DNA from: Bacteroidota bacterium | GTDB taxonomy: Bacteria > Bacteroidota > Bacteroidia > Bacteroidales > F082 | Direction of reading: 5' to 3' | Length of the DNA stretch: 64,000 nucleotides | Assembly: GCA_020444415.1 (NCBI GenBank) | Contig: JAHLLA010000008.1 | Coordinates: forward strand, 62,001-126,000 | Part shown: piece after piece, positions 36,449 to 44,912 of the stretch | Position numbering within the stretch: position 1 is the first letter of the stretch | How the letters are laid out: each line of letters begins with the position of its first letter | Translations under genes and position numbers: made by a program | The notes under the pieces: generated by a model | Told to the model about the DNA's origin: nothing | The model's database searches: none | What the model saw: only the letters and a program-made list of their open reading frames with translations

Positions 36449-39400
36449 ATGTTCCTGATTTTCGATACTGAAACAACCGGCCTTCCAAAAAATTACAATG
36501 CTCCCTTAACCGATTTTGATAACTGGCCCCGTTTGATTCAGTTGGCATGGCAAATTCACGACCTGAACGGCGAATTAATCGATGTAAAAAATTTCCTGGT
36601 AAAACCTGATGGATTTGTGATTCCCCGTGGAGCGGAAAAAATCCATGGCATAACCACAGAACGTGCTGAAAAAGAGGGACAACCATTACGTTTTGTACTT
36701 GAAGAATTTAACAAAGCATTGCAAAATGCCCGGGTTGTTGCCGGTCATAATCTGGAATTTGATAACAACATCGTAGGATCCGAGTTCTTGCGATTGAAAA
36801 TGAAAACACCTCTTCTTGAAAAGAAGTTGGTCGACACCATTCCTGTTTCAACAGCCTATTGTCAATTGCCCGGTGGGCGGGGTGGTTCTTTTAAATGGCC
36901 TACACTTGAAGAGTTGCATGAGAAATTGTTCAACGAAAAATTTGATGCGGCGCATAATGCATCGGCGGATGTACAGGCTACCACAAGATGTTTCCTCGAA
37001 CTGATCCGTATTGGCATTATTACCTATGATATGCTCGGGATCGACCAGGTTTCAATAGAAAATTTCCGGCAAGTTAACCCCGCTCCCATACAATCTATCG
37101 GACTTAATGTAGAACCGTACCACGAGGAGGAAGAAATCGCGGAGCTACCTTCCGAAGTTACCGAAACGGAATTGGATGAAGCTGATTTATTGGAAGTTCA
37201 GTTTACCCATCTTCATGTACATACCCAGTTTTCAGTGTTGGATGGTATGTCAGCGATACCTAAGCTGATGAAAAAAGCCAAAGAAGATGGCATGAAAGCA
37301 GTCGCCATTACTGATCATGGTAATATGTTTGGCGTGAAAAAATTTCACGATTTCGCTTTAAAAGAAGGCATCAAACCCATCATTGGATGTGAAGTGTATG
37401 TGGCTCGCAGAAGTATGCAGCAAAAAGAGGCCAAAGTGGACCGCTCGGGATGGCATTTGGTGTTGCTTGCCAAAAATATGCAGGGCTACAAAAACCTGTT
37501 GAAGCTGGTTTCTGAAGCCTGGATCAATGGCCAGTATTACAAACCCCGTATTGATAAGGAACTCCTTAAAAAACATAAAGAAGGACTCATAGCGCTCACA
37601 GCCTGTTTGGGAGGCGAAATACCTGACAAGATCATTAATGAAGGTGAAGAAATTGCAGAGGAAGGATTATTGGAAATGAAGACCATGTTTGGTGACGACC
37701 TGTATCTCGAACTACAGCGTCATGCCACCGGCGAACCGGAAATGGATAAAAGAGTTTTCGACGACCAGGTGTATGTAAACCGCGTGCTGATGGATTTCGC
37801 CAATAAACATCAATTGAAAGTCGTAGCTACCAACGACGTCCATTTTGTGGAGAAAGAAGATGCAGGTGCCCATGATCGATTGATATGCATTGGCACCGCC
37901 AGGGATCTGGACGACAAAAACCGGCTTCGATACACCCAGCAGGAATGGTTCAAAACCCAGGGCGAGATGAAAGAATTGTTTGTTGACATCCCTGAAGCTA
38001 TTGAAAATACAAATGAAGTGGTTGATAAAATAGAGGTCTACAAGCTCAATCATGATCCGATCATGCCCGAGTTTGTGATTCCGGAACCTTTTAAGGATGC
38101 CAATGAGTATTTGAAGCATATTACCTATGAGGGTGCACAAGAAAGGTACAAAGAAGTCAACGAAAACATAAAGGAACGGCTGGATTTTGAATTAGAAACT
38201 ATTAAAAAAATGGGTTTTCCAGATTATTTTCTGATCGTTTGGAATTTTCTGGAAGCTGCAAGGAAAATGGGCGTATCGGTGGGGCCGGGCAGGGGAAGTG
38301 CCGCAGGATCGGCAGTGGCATACAGCCTGAAAATAACAGATATTGATCCGTTGAAATACGATCTGCTGTTTGAGCGTTTCCTGAATCCTGACCGTATTTC
38401 CATGCCTGATATCGATATTGATTTCGATGATGACGGTCGTGATAAAGTGCTGGAATGGGTGGCTGAAAAGTATGGAAAAATGAGGGTAGCCCACTTGATC
38501 ACTTTCGGAACCATGGCAGCAAAAATGGCCATCCGTGATGTAGCACGTGTACAGAAACTTCCCTTATCAGAAGCTGACCGGCTGGCAAAACTGGTGCCGG
38601 AAGGACCGGGTGTAAACCTTGAACATGCCTATAAGAGTGTTCCCGAATTAAAAAACGAATTGGAAAAGGGAACACCCGAGGTGATTTCTGTATTAAAAAA
38701 TGCATTAAAACTGGAAGGTTCGGTTCGCAACACGGGCACACATGCTTGTGGTATCATTATAGGCAGGGACGATTTAGATGAATATGTACCCTTAGCTTCA
38801 GTAAAAGATTCGGTGCTCAGTTTGGCAACACAGTATGATGGCAAGTTTATTGAGTCGATCGGTTTGCTAAAAATGGATTTCCTGGGACTTAAAACGCTCA
38901 CCATTATCAAGGATACCATCGAAAATATTAAGAGGTCTAAAGGCATTGATCTCAATATCGAAACCATTCCTTTTGATGATGAAGCCACTTACGAATTATA
39001 TAGCCGGGGTGATACTACCGCTTTATTCCAGTTTGAGTCTGATGGAATGCAAAAACACCTGAAAGATCTGAAGCCCACCCGCTTTGAGGACCTGATCGCC
39101 ATGAATGCACTCTACCGTCCAGGACCCATGCAATACATCCCCGATTTTATAAATCGCAAACATGGCCGGCAGGAAATATCCTACGATCTACCGGTAATGG
39201 AGGAAATACTGAAAGAAACTTATGGAATTACTGTTTACCAGGAGCAAGTGATGCTGTTGGCACGAAAAATGGCAGGCTTTACCCGTGGCGAATCCGATAG
39301 TCTGAGAAAAGCCATGGGAAAAAAGCAATTGGCAGTTATGGCCAAACTCAAGGTGAAATTTGTTGAAGGCTGTGTGAAAAATGGTTTGAATAAAGAAGTA

Positions 39401-40687
39401 GTTGAAAAAGTATGGAAAGACTGGGAAGAATTTGCCAAATATGCATTCAATAAATCTCATGCCACTTGTTATTCCCACTTATCTTATCAAACGGCATACT
39501 TGAAAACCCATTATCCGGCTGAGTTCATGGCGGCCAACTTAAGTCGCAACCTGAATGATATCAAAAAGATTACCCAGATGATCAAGGAAGCCAACCGTAT
39601 GGGAATTAATGTATTGGCACCTGATATCAATGAGAGCGCAAGTAGTTTTACCGTGACCAAAGATGGGGTAATCAGGTTTGGGCTCGCTGCTATAAAAGGA
39701 GTAGGAGGTTCGGCAGTAGAACAAATTGTATCAGAAAGGGAGAAGAACGGATTATTCACTTCCATTTTTGACTTTGCAAAACGTGTCAACCTGCGGGCCA
39801 TTAACAAACGAAGTTTTGAAGCCCTCGCTATGGCTGGAGCTTTCGATAGTTTTGAGAATACACATCGGGCGCAGTATTTTCATAAGGAGGATGAAAACAG
39901 CACCGTTTTCATTGAAAAGATAATCCAATTCGGTCATGCATTTCAGGAACGTGCAAATTCACAGCAACATTCCTTATTTGGCGGTATGGAGGATGCGTTT
40001 GAAATGACAGACCCGGAAATGCCTGTTTGTAAACCCTGGACGATGGTGAAGCAATTGCGAAGCGAAAAAGAAGTAACAGGTTTTTACATTTCCGGGCATC
40101 CGCTGGACGATTACAGGTATACTATCGACAGGTATTGCAATGTGGAAATTGCCAACCTCCGGAGCAATTTAAAAGATTTCAATGGTCAGACAGTGATGTT
40201 TGCTGGGCTGGTAACCAGCTTTTCTCAGAAAATGACAAAACGCGGTGATGCGTTTGGTATATTCATGCTGGAAGATTTTACAGGCACCATGGACCTGATG
40301 CTTTTTAAGGAGGATTTCTTAAAAAAGAAACACCTGCTCGAAGAAGGCAATAGCGTATTTGTTATTGGAAAGGTGGAAGAAAGATATAATCAGCCGGGCA
40401 ATTACAGTTTCAGGGTAAATGATGTCATCCTGTTAAGCGATGCGATGAATAAAATGTCGCAAAAAATCACCATACAGTTAAAGGCTACTGATATCACTTC
40501 CGACTTTACAAAATTGTTGCATACAACCATTAATGAAAATGCAGGAAGCTGTAAACTGGAGTTGAAAATTGAAGACCCGGAAAACGGGAAGTTTTTAACA
40601 ATGCATGTTGGTAAAACAGGGATCGAACCACGTTCGTTTGTGCATGAAATAGCCAAATTAGGTTATATCGGTTTCTCGATCAATTAA
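36449..40687 (+). CDS. dnaE: DNA polymerase III alpha subunit with N-terminal DEDDh exonuclease
   Basis: A 1412-residue replicative polymerase. Residues 1-185 are a DnaQ-like proofreading exonuclease: Asp6 and Glu8 in FDTETTG, then HNLEFD, and the final His/Asp in HNASADV. After a linker, the PHP domain starts at about 250 (HLHVHTQFSVLDG, ITDHGNMFG). The polymerase core contains GPGRGSAAGS and the catalytic Asp654/Asp656 of PDIDIDF. The fingers, HhH and OB-fold parts (GLVTSFSQKMTKRGDAFGIF) follow to the C-terminus. In E. coli proofreading is a separate subunit; here it is in cis, at the N-terminus rather than inserted in the PHP domain as in PolC. Own promoter; monocistronic or leading into trxA. 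Confidence 0.96.
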   Translation: MFLIFDTETTGLPKNYNAPLTDFDNWPRLIQLAWQIHDLNGELIDVKNFLVKPDGFVIPRGAEKIHGITTERAEKEGQPLRFVLEEFNKALQNARVVAGHNLEFDNNIVGSEFLRLKMKTPLLEKKLVDTIPVSTAYCQLPGGRGGSFKWPTLEELHEKLFNEKFDAAHNASADVQATTRCFLELIRIGIITYDMLGIDQVSIENFRQVNPAPIQSIGLNVEPYHEEEEIAELPSEVTETELDEADLLEVQFTHLHVHTQFSVLDGMSAIPKLMKKAKEDGMKAVAITDHGNMFGVKKFHDFALKEGIKPIIGCEVYVARRSMQQKEAKVDRSGWHLVLLAKNMQGYKNLLKLVSEAWINGQYYKPRIDKELLKKHKEGLIALTACLGGEIPDKIINEGEEIAEEGLLEMKTMFGDDLYLELQRHATGEPEMDKRVFDDQVYVNRVLMDFANKHQLKVVATNDVHFVEKEDAGAHDRLICIGTARDLDDKNRLRYTQQEWFKTQGEMKELFVDIPEAIENTNEVVDKIEVYKLNHDPIMPEFVIPEPFKDANEYLKHITYEGAQERYKEVNENIKERLDFELETIKKMGFPDYFLIVWNFLEAARKMGVSVGPGRGSAAGSAVAYSLKITDIDPLKYDLLFERFLNPDRISMPDIDIDFDDDGRDKVLEWVAEKYGKMRVAHLITFGTMAAKMAIRDVARVQKLPLSEADRLAKLVPEGPGVNLEHAYKSVPELKNELEKGTPEVISVLKNALKLEGSVRNTGTHACGIIIGRDDLDEYVPLASVKDSVLSLATQYDGKFIESIGLLKMDFLGLKTLTIIKDTIENIKRSKGIDLNIETIPFDDEATYELYSRGDTTALFQFESDGMQKHLKDLKPTRFEDLIAMNALYRPGPMQYIPDFINRKHGRQEISYDLPVMEEILKETYGITVYQEQVMLLARKMAGFTRGESDSLRKAMGKKQLAVMAKLKVKFVEGCVKNGLNKEVVEKVWKDWEEFAKYAFNKSHATCYSHLSYQTAYLKTHYPAEFMAANLSRNLNDIKKITQMIKEANRMGINVLAPDINESASSFTVTKDGVIRFGLAAIKGVGGSAVEQIVSEREKNGLFTSIFDFAKRVNLRAINKRSFEALAMAGAFDSFENTHRAQYFHKEDENSTVFIEKIIQFGHAFQERANSQQHSLFGGMEDAFEMTDPEMPVCKPWTMVKQLRSEKEVTGFYISGHPLDDYRYTIDRYCNVEIANLRSNLKDFNGQTVMFAGLVTSFSQKMTKRGDAFGIFMLEDFTGTMDLMLFKEDFLKKKHLLEEGNSVFVIGKVEERYNQPGNYSFRVNDVILLSDAMNKMSQKITIQLKATDITSDFTKLLHTTINENAGSCKLELKIEDPENGKFLTMHVGKTGIEPRSFVHEIAKLGYIGFSIN

Positions 40688-40738
40688 TGGTGTTGACATT
40701 TTTTTTCGTTCATTTCTGCATGAATATACCATAATATA

Positions 40739-40746
40739 TATCTTTG
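40739..40746 (+). promoter_or_regulatory. -7 box of the thioredoxin gene
   Basis: TATCTTTG, exact TAnnTTTG, 26 bp upstream of the trxA ATG. Confidence 0.5.
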
Positions 40747-40772
40747 TTCACGCAAATTAAATACCCAAAATT

Positions 40773-41090
40773 ATGGCAATTGAATTAACAGATGGAACCT
40801 TCGAAGCATTGGTATTAAAATCAGATAAACCCGTATTGGTTGACTTCTGGGCAGTTTGGTGTGGTCCATGCCGGATGGTAGGACCCATTGTTCAGGAAAT
40901 AGGCGAAGAATATGGCGATAAAGCTGTTGTCGGAAAACTGGATGTGGACCACAATCCGGAAACAGCCAGGAATTATGGTATACGTAATATACCTACCATC
41001 TTGTTTTTTAAGAACGGGGAGGTAGTTGATAAGCAGGTAGGTGCCGTTCCTAAACAAAAATTGGTTGAAAAACTTGATGCTTTGTTATAA
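40773..41090 (+). CDS. trxA: Thioredoxin
   Basis: A 105-residue cytoplasmic disulfide reductase. The active site WCGPC (Cys30, Cys33) follows VLVDFWA, and the cis-proline motif IPT lies near 75. Length is standard and there is no signal peptide. It reduces ribonucleotide reductase, peroxiredoxins and other targets. It has its own promoter box and a strong terminator. Confidence 0.97.
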   Translation: MAIELTDGTFEALVLKSDKPVLVDFWAVWCGPCRMVGPIVQEIGEEYGDKAVVGKLDVDHNPETARNYGIRNIPTILFFKNGEVVDKQVGAVPKQKLVEKLDALL

Positions 41091-41110
41091 ACACGAACCG
41101 CTGAAAATGT

Positions 41111-41139
41111 AAAAAGGCTGTTGAAAAACAGCCTTTTTT
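41111..41139 (+). terminator. Rho-independent terminator after trxA
   Basis: A 12-bp stem (aaaaaggctgtt / aacagccttttt) with a 4-nt loop and a T-run, 20 bp past the trxA stop. The A/T-rich stem base makes it potentially active in both directions. Confidence 0.88.
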
Positions 41140-41158
41140 AGGCTAAGCAAATACGATT

Positions 41159-42091
41159 TTGGAAAAAATTAATCAAGATAAACTCGAACAGTTTAATTCA
41201 CTCGAATTCCTGGCTAACCAGGTAGTGGAAGGGTTTATTACTGGTTTGCATAAAAGCCCTTTTCATGGTTTTTCAGTTGAGTTTGCCGAACATCGCTTGT
41301 ACAATTCAGGCGAATCAACCCGCTTTATCGACTGGAAATTATATGGCCGTACGGATAAAATGTTTGTTAAAAGATTTGAGGAAGAAACCAACCTCCGTTG
41401 CCGGATCATCATCGACCGTTCATCATCCATGTATTTTCCATTGAAGGAAAAAGCTGATATCAACGACCCGAATAAAATAACCTTTTCTGTATATGCTGCT
41501 GCTGCCCTCATCAACCTGATGAAGAAACAACGTGATGCCGTTGGTGTCAGTTTGTTTTCCGATACGGTAGAGCAACATACGCAGGTAAGGTCAAGTTCTG
41601 TACACCAAAAATTCCTTTTTGCAGAGATGGAACGATTGCTGGATATGAAACAAGGCAAGGAGCAAAAGCGAACCGATGTAACCGAATCGCTGCACCGCAT
41701 TGCCGAAATGTTGCACAAACGCTCGCTAGTGATTATTTTCAGTGATATGATGGACGACCAGGATCGGGCTGACGAAATGTTTGCCGCCCTGCAACATTTC
41801 AAACATTACAAACACGAAGTAATACTTTTTCATACGGTAGATAAGAATCTGGAAGAAGAACTTGATCTTGACGATCGTCCTTATCGTTTTGTAGATATGG
41901 AAAGCCACGAGGTAATCCGCTTAAATCCCGTGGAGGTAAGAGAGCAATACCGTTCTGCTTTCAGCAAAGCCCGTAAAGAACTCGAAGTCCGTTGCGGCCG
42001 TTACGGCATCGATTACGTGGAAGCTGACATCAACAAAGGCTTCGAAGGCATCCTGCTACCTTACCTGTTTAAAAGAGAACGACTTTATTAA
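41159..42091 (+). CDS. DUF58 domain-containing protein (vWA-like)
   Basis: A 310-residue protein starting at TTG 41159. DUF58 is recognisable from GFSVEFAEHRLYNSGESTRF followed by IDWKLYGRTDKMFVKRFEEE. A vWA-type metal site DRSSS (Asp86-x-Ser-x-Ser90) starts the next strand. DUF58 proteins usually sit next to a MoxR AAA+ ATPase and vWA proteins of the BatA/B group; none of these is adjacent here, so this copy is isolated. Function is unproven; a chaperone-like role with MoxR is the usual guess. Confidence 0.88.
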   Translation: MEKINQDKLEQFNSLEFLANQVVEGFITGLHKSPFHGFSVEFAEHRLYNSGESTRFIDWKLYGRTDKMFVKRFEEETNLRCRIIIDRSSSMYFPLKEKADINDPNKITFSVYAAAALINLMKKQRDAVGVSLFSDTVEQHTQVRSSSVHQKFLFAEMERLLDMKQGKEQKRTDVTESLHRIAEMLHKRSLVIIFSDMMDDQDRADEMFAALQHFKHYKHEVILFHTVDKNLEEELDLDDRPYRFVDMESHEVIRLNPVEVREQYRSAFSKARKELEVRCGRYGIDYVEADINKGFEGILLPYLFKRERLY

Positions 42092-42167
42092 ACGAAACTT
42101 TTTAAAAACGCCAACTCTCCAAAGTTCCAAACTTTTGAAATTTAATCTACCGAACGAAATTTTTATT

Positions 42168-42175
42168 TACTTTTG
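42168..42175 (+). promoter_or_regulatory. -7 box of the S24 regulator
   Basis: TACTTTTG, exact TAnnTTTG, 44 bp upstream of the ATG. Its last three bases are inside the first inverted repeat of the presumed operator. Confidence 0.55.
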
Positions 42176-42214
42176 ATTACGATATAATCAATTAAACGAT
42201 TAAATAATAATCAA
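42173..42214. promoter_or_regulatory. Twin inverted-repeat operator of the LexA-like regulator
   Basis: Two inverted repeats share the core GATTA-N5-TAATC. Site 1 is TTGATTA-CGATA-TAATCAA (42173-42191), with perfect 7-bp arms. Site 2 is GATTA-AATAA-TAATC (42198-42212), with a TAATCAA right arm. Centres are 23 bp apart. Site 1 overlaps the -7 box and transcription start, as expected for autorepression by a dimeric repressor. Binding is inferred from position and symmetry. Confidence 0.55.
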
Positions 42215-42219
42215 ACACC

Positions 42220-43020
42220 ATGTTCTTCAAGGAAAATATCAAACTTTTAAGAAAAAGACGCGACCTGACACAGGATGAGGTAGCATTAGCACTCGGTTTG
42301 AAACGGCCCACTTTAAGCGGCTACGAAAATGGGGTAGGGCACCCCAATTTACAAACCTTAAGCCTTTTCTCGGAATATTACGGAATTGCCATCGATACTT
42401 TGGTCAAAGTGGATTTAACAACATTATCCGAGTCGCAGTTGCAGCAGTTAGAACAAGGCTTTGACAGCTTTATAAAAGGCAGCCAACTCAGGGTACTGGC
42501 CACCACCGTTGATCAGGAAAATGAGGAAAATATAGAACTTGTTGAAGAAAAAGCAAAAGCGGGATACGGAACCGGTTTTGCTGATCCGGAATACATCCGG
42601 ATATTGCCCACTTTTAAGATGCCCTTTTTATCGAAGCAGAAAAAGTACCGCAGCTTCCAGATAAGTGGCGACTCCATGTTGCCTATTCCTGATAAATCAT
42701 ACGTAACGGGAGAATATGTAGCCGACTGGAACGACATTAAAAATCACCTCGCCTACATTATTCTTACGCGCGAGGATGGCATCGTTTTTAAAGTGGTGGA
42801 AAACCGGATTCGCCTCAATAGGAAACTGGTGCTGCATTCGCTGAATCCATTGTATGAACCTTATGAGATTCATATCAATCAGGTAAGAGAAGTGTGGAAG
42901 TTTGTAAATTATATCAGTTCGGAGGTGCCACCCCAAAACAAGGAGAAGGAAATCCTGGCCGAAGAAGTAGAAAAACTGAAAAAGCAGGTGCAGGCCATCC
43001 AGATGAAGTTGAATTTGTAA
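42220..43020 (+). CDS. LexA-like regulator: XRE HTH plus S24 peptidase domain
   Basis: A 266-residue transcription factor. The N-terminal XRE helix-turn-helix spans about 5-60 (LRKRRDLTQDEVALALGLKR). The C-terminal S24/LexA-type domain spans about 110-235 with the Ser-Lys dyad Ser152 (GDSML) and Lys191 (GIVFKVV). A candidate self-cleavage Ala114-Gly115 lies at the hinge (KAKAGYG). A C-terminal coiled segment ends the protein. Such regulators are inactivated by self-cleavage after DNA damage, and all needed residues are present. Two inverted repeats at its promoter suggest autoregulation. The tcmP/DUF5131/exonuclease genes follow on the same strand and may be its targets. Confidence 0.9.
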   Translation: MFFKENIKLLRKRRDLTQDEVALALGLKRPTLSGYENGVGHPNLQTLSLFSEYYGIAIDTLVKVDLTTLSESQLQQLEQGFDSFIKGSQLRVLATTVDQENEENIELVEEKAKAGYGTGFADPEYIRILPTFKMPFLSKQKKYRSFQISGDSMLPIPDKSYVTGEYVADWNDIKNHLAYIILTREDGIVFKVVENRIRLNRKLVLHSLNPLYEPYEIHINQVREVWKFVNYISSEVPPQNKEKEILAEEVEKLKKQVQAIQMKLNL

Positions 43021-43056
43021 GAAATGAATTCAAATTAATTAAAATTAAATATCAAA

Positions 43057-44148
43057 GTGAAGAAGTTTCATAATGTCCCGTATTCTGAAGAGACCCTCAT
43101 TAAGTTGGGTATATTTAGAGATTATTTAAGATCTTGGTTGCCAGTTTTTCTTAGTGGTAAGGAAATTTATTGGAATAAAATTAATATTGTAGATTTTTTC
43201 GCTGGTCAAGGGAGCGATGTAAATAATGTTTCTGGTTCTCCGTTAATTATTTTCGAAGAATTGGCACCATATCTGGAAGTAATCAAACAAAAGCATATTA
43301 AAGTTAGTATTATTTTGAATGAAAAAGATGAAGAGCTCTATGAATTACTTAATCAAAATATCAAAAGATATAGAAATAATTCAGGATTTGAGATAGTAAC
43401 AAAGAATCAAGATTTTCATAAAAGTTTCTCAGAATATTACAATTTATTCGCACACCCAAATTCTGCAAACTTGTTATTTCTTGATCAATTTGGAATTAAG
43501 GAAATCGATCAGGTTACATTTAATCATTTAATAAAATTAAGGCACACTGATTTTTTGTTTTTTATATCCTCCTCAATTGTTAATAGGTTTGTTGAAGAAG
43601 ACTCTATAAATAAACATATACCTGTTAATAAAAGTGACATAGGTAGTTTGGGATACAATTATATCCACAGGGTAGTTTATAATTCTTATAAAAGGCAATT
43701 AAGTAAAAGTGCGTATTATTTGGCACCTTTTTCAATAAAAAAAGGAGCAAATATTTATGGATTAATATTTGGAAGTCATCATCCTTTGGGTATGGAGAAG
43801 TTTCTTAACACAGCATGGAAATATGACAAACTCCGGGGAGAGGCAAATTTTGATATTACAAAAGAGAATATTCAAAGTGAACAACTAGATTTATTTACTG
43901 GAATGCCCAAAAAGGCTAAGAAAGTTGAGCTTTTTGAGAAAAATTTGGAAGCTAAGATTTTATCTGGAGAGATTAAAACCAATAGAGATATTTATCTTTA
44001 CACACTTAAAAGTGGATTAATTCTTAAACGAGCAAGGATAGTATTAAGAGAATTATATAAAGAAAAAAAGATTCAGAATGAGCATTTTACATTAACCCAT
44101 AAATGCTGTTTAAAAAGTGCTGTATTGGAAAAAATTAGTTTAATATGA
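43057..44148 (+). CDS. tcmP: Three-Cys-motif partner protein TcmP
   Basis: A 363-residue protein starting at GTG 43057. The N-terminal half has a methyltransferase-like core: INIVDFFAGQGSD (43-54), then SGSPLIIFEEL (59-69), a second strand IILNEKDEE, and NLLFLDQFG where relatives have DPFG. The last 80 residues are basic and helical. This is the TcmP family, defined by always accompanying a protein with a three-cysteine motif, here the next gene. The biochemical activity of the pair is not known to me. The gene is strongly AT-rich (13 G/C in bases 43321-43380) and overlaps the next gene by 4 bp (ATGA). Confidence 0.87.
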   Translation: MKKFHNVPYSEETLIKLGIFRDYLRSWLPVFLSGKEIYWNKINIVDFFAGQGSDVNNVSGSPLIIFEELAPYLEVIKQKHIKVSIILNEKDEELYELLNQNIKRYRNNSGFEIVTKNQDFHKSFSEYYNLFAHPNSANLLFLDQFGIKEIDQVTFNHLIKLRHTDFLFFISSSIVNRFVEEDSINKHIPVNKSDIGSLGYNYIHRVVYNSYKRQLSKSAYYLAPFSIKKGANIYGLIFGSHHPLGMEKFLNTAWKYDKLRGEANFDITKENIQSEQLDLFTGMPKKAKKVELFEKNLEAKILSGEIKTNRDIYLYTLKSGLILKRARIVLRELYKEKKIQNEHFTLTHKCCLKSAVLEKISLI

Positions 44149-44912
44149 GTAACTCAAATATAGAATGGACAGAACTAACCTGGAATCCAACTACAGGTTG
44201 TACAAAAATATCTGACGGATGTGTTTTCTGCTATGCAGAGCCTCTTTCACATCGTCTAAAAGCAATGGGGCTTCATAAATACAGAAATGGGTTTAAACTG
44301 ACACTGCATCCACAAGAACTTAACAAACCTTACACATGGAAAAAACCAAAAGTTGTATTCGTAAATTCAATGAGTGATCTGTTTCATCATCAAGTTCCTG
44401 TTGAATTTATAAAAGAGGTTTTTAAAGTGATGAATGAAACTCCTCAGCATAATTATCAGCTTTTAACCAAACGATCAGAAAGAGTGTTGGAAGTCTCAGA
44501 TCAACTTAATTGGAGTGATAATATTTGGCTTGGTGTTTCAGTTGAGAATGAACGTGTAACAAAAAGAATTCAAGATTTGGTGAACACAACAGCCAAAACG
44601 AAATTTCTTTCTTGTGAACCATTAATCGGCCCGATAAATTCGTTGGAGAAATACATTCACAAATTAGATTGGATTATCGTTGGCGGAGAATCAGGATCAG
44701 GAGCTCGACCAATAGAAAAAAATTGGATTGACACAATTAAATCTTGTTGTTCAGCCCATAATGTTCCCTTTTTCTTTAAACAATGGGGAAAAAAGAGATT
44801 CAATTATAATATTGAGGATCCTACCATGAATACATCTCATCCCGACTATGCAAAAGGGGGTTGCCAGTTAGATGGAAAAGTGTATCGAGAGATGCCTGTA
44901 ATGCAAGCCTAA
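44145..44912 (+). CDS. Three-Cys-motif protein, DUF5131 / phage Gp37-Gp68 family
   Basis: A 255-residue protein with the N-terminal motif IEWTELTWNPTTGC and three cysteines Cys19, Cys26 and Cys29 (CX6CX2C), resembling a radical-SAM Fe-S site but with wider spacing. Further family features: VFVNSMSDLFH, TKRSERV, WLGVSVEN, FLSCEPLIGPI, WIIVGGESGSGARP and FFKQWG. It occurs in phages and islands and next to tcmP, as here. Fe-S binding and a radical-SAM-like barrel are inferred. It ends in TAATG, sharing one base with the next start codon, so all three downstream genes can be translated as a chain. Confidence 0.9.
   Translation: MSNSNIEWTELTWNPTTGCTKISDGCVFCYAEPLSHRLKAMGLHKYRNGFKLTLHPQELNKPYTWKKPKVVFVNSMSDLFHHQVPVEFIKEVFKVMNETPQHNYQLLTKRSERVLEVSDQLNWSDNIWLGVSVENERVTKRIQDLVNTTAKTKFLSCEPLIGPINSLEKYIHKLDWIIVGGESGSGARPIEKNWIDTIKSCCSAHNVPFFFKQWGKKRFNYNIEDPTMNTSHPDYAKGGCQLDGKVYREMPVMQA

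Noticed and set aside
44861-44911. Upstream start of the exonuclease/GIY-YIG gene
   Set aside because: The extra 17 residues are encoded in the end of DUF5131 and do not resemble an exonuclease N-terminus; ATG 44912 starts directly with the DxE strand.
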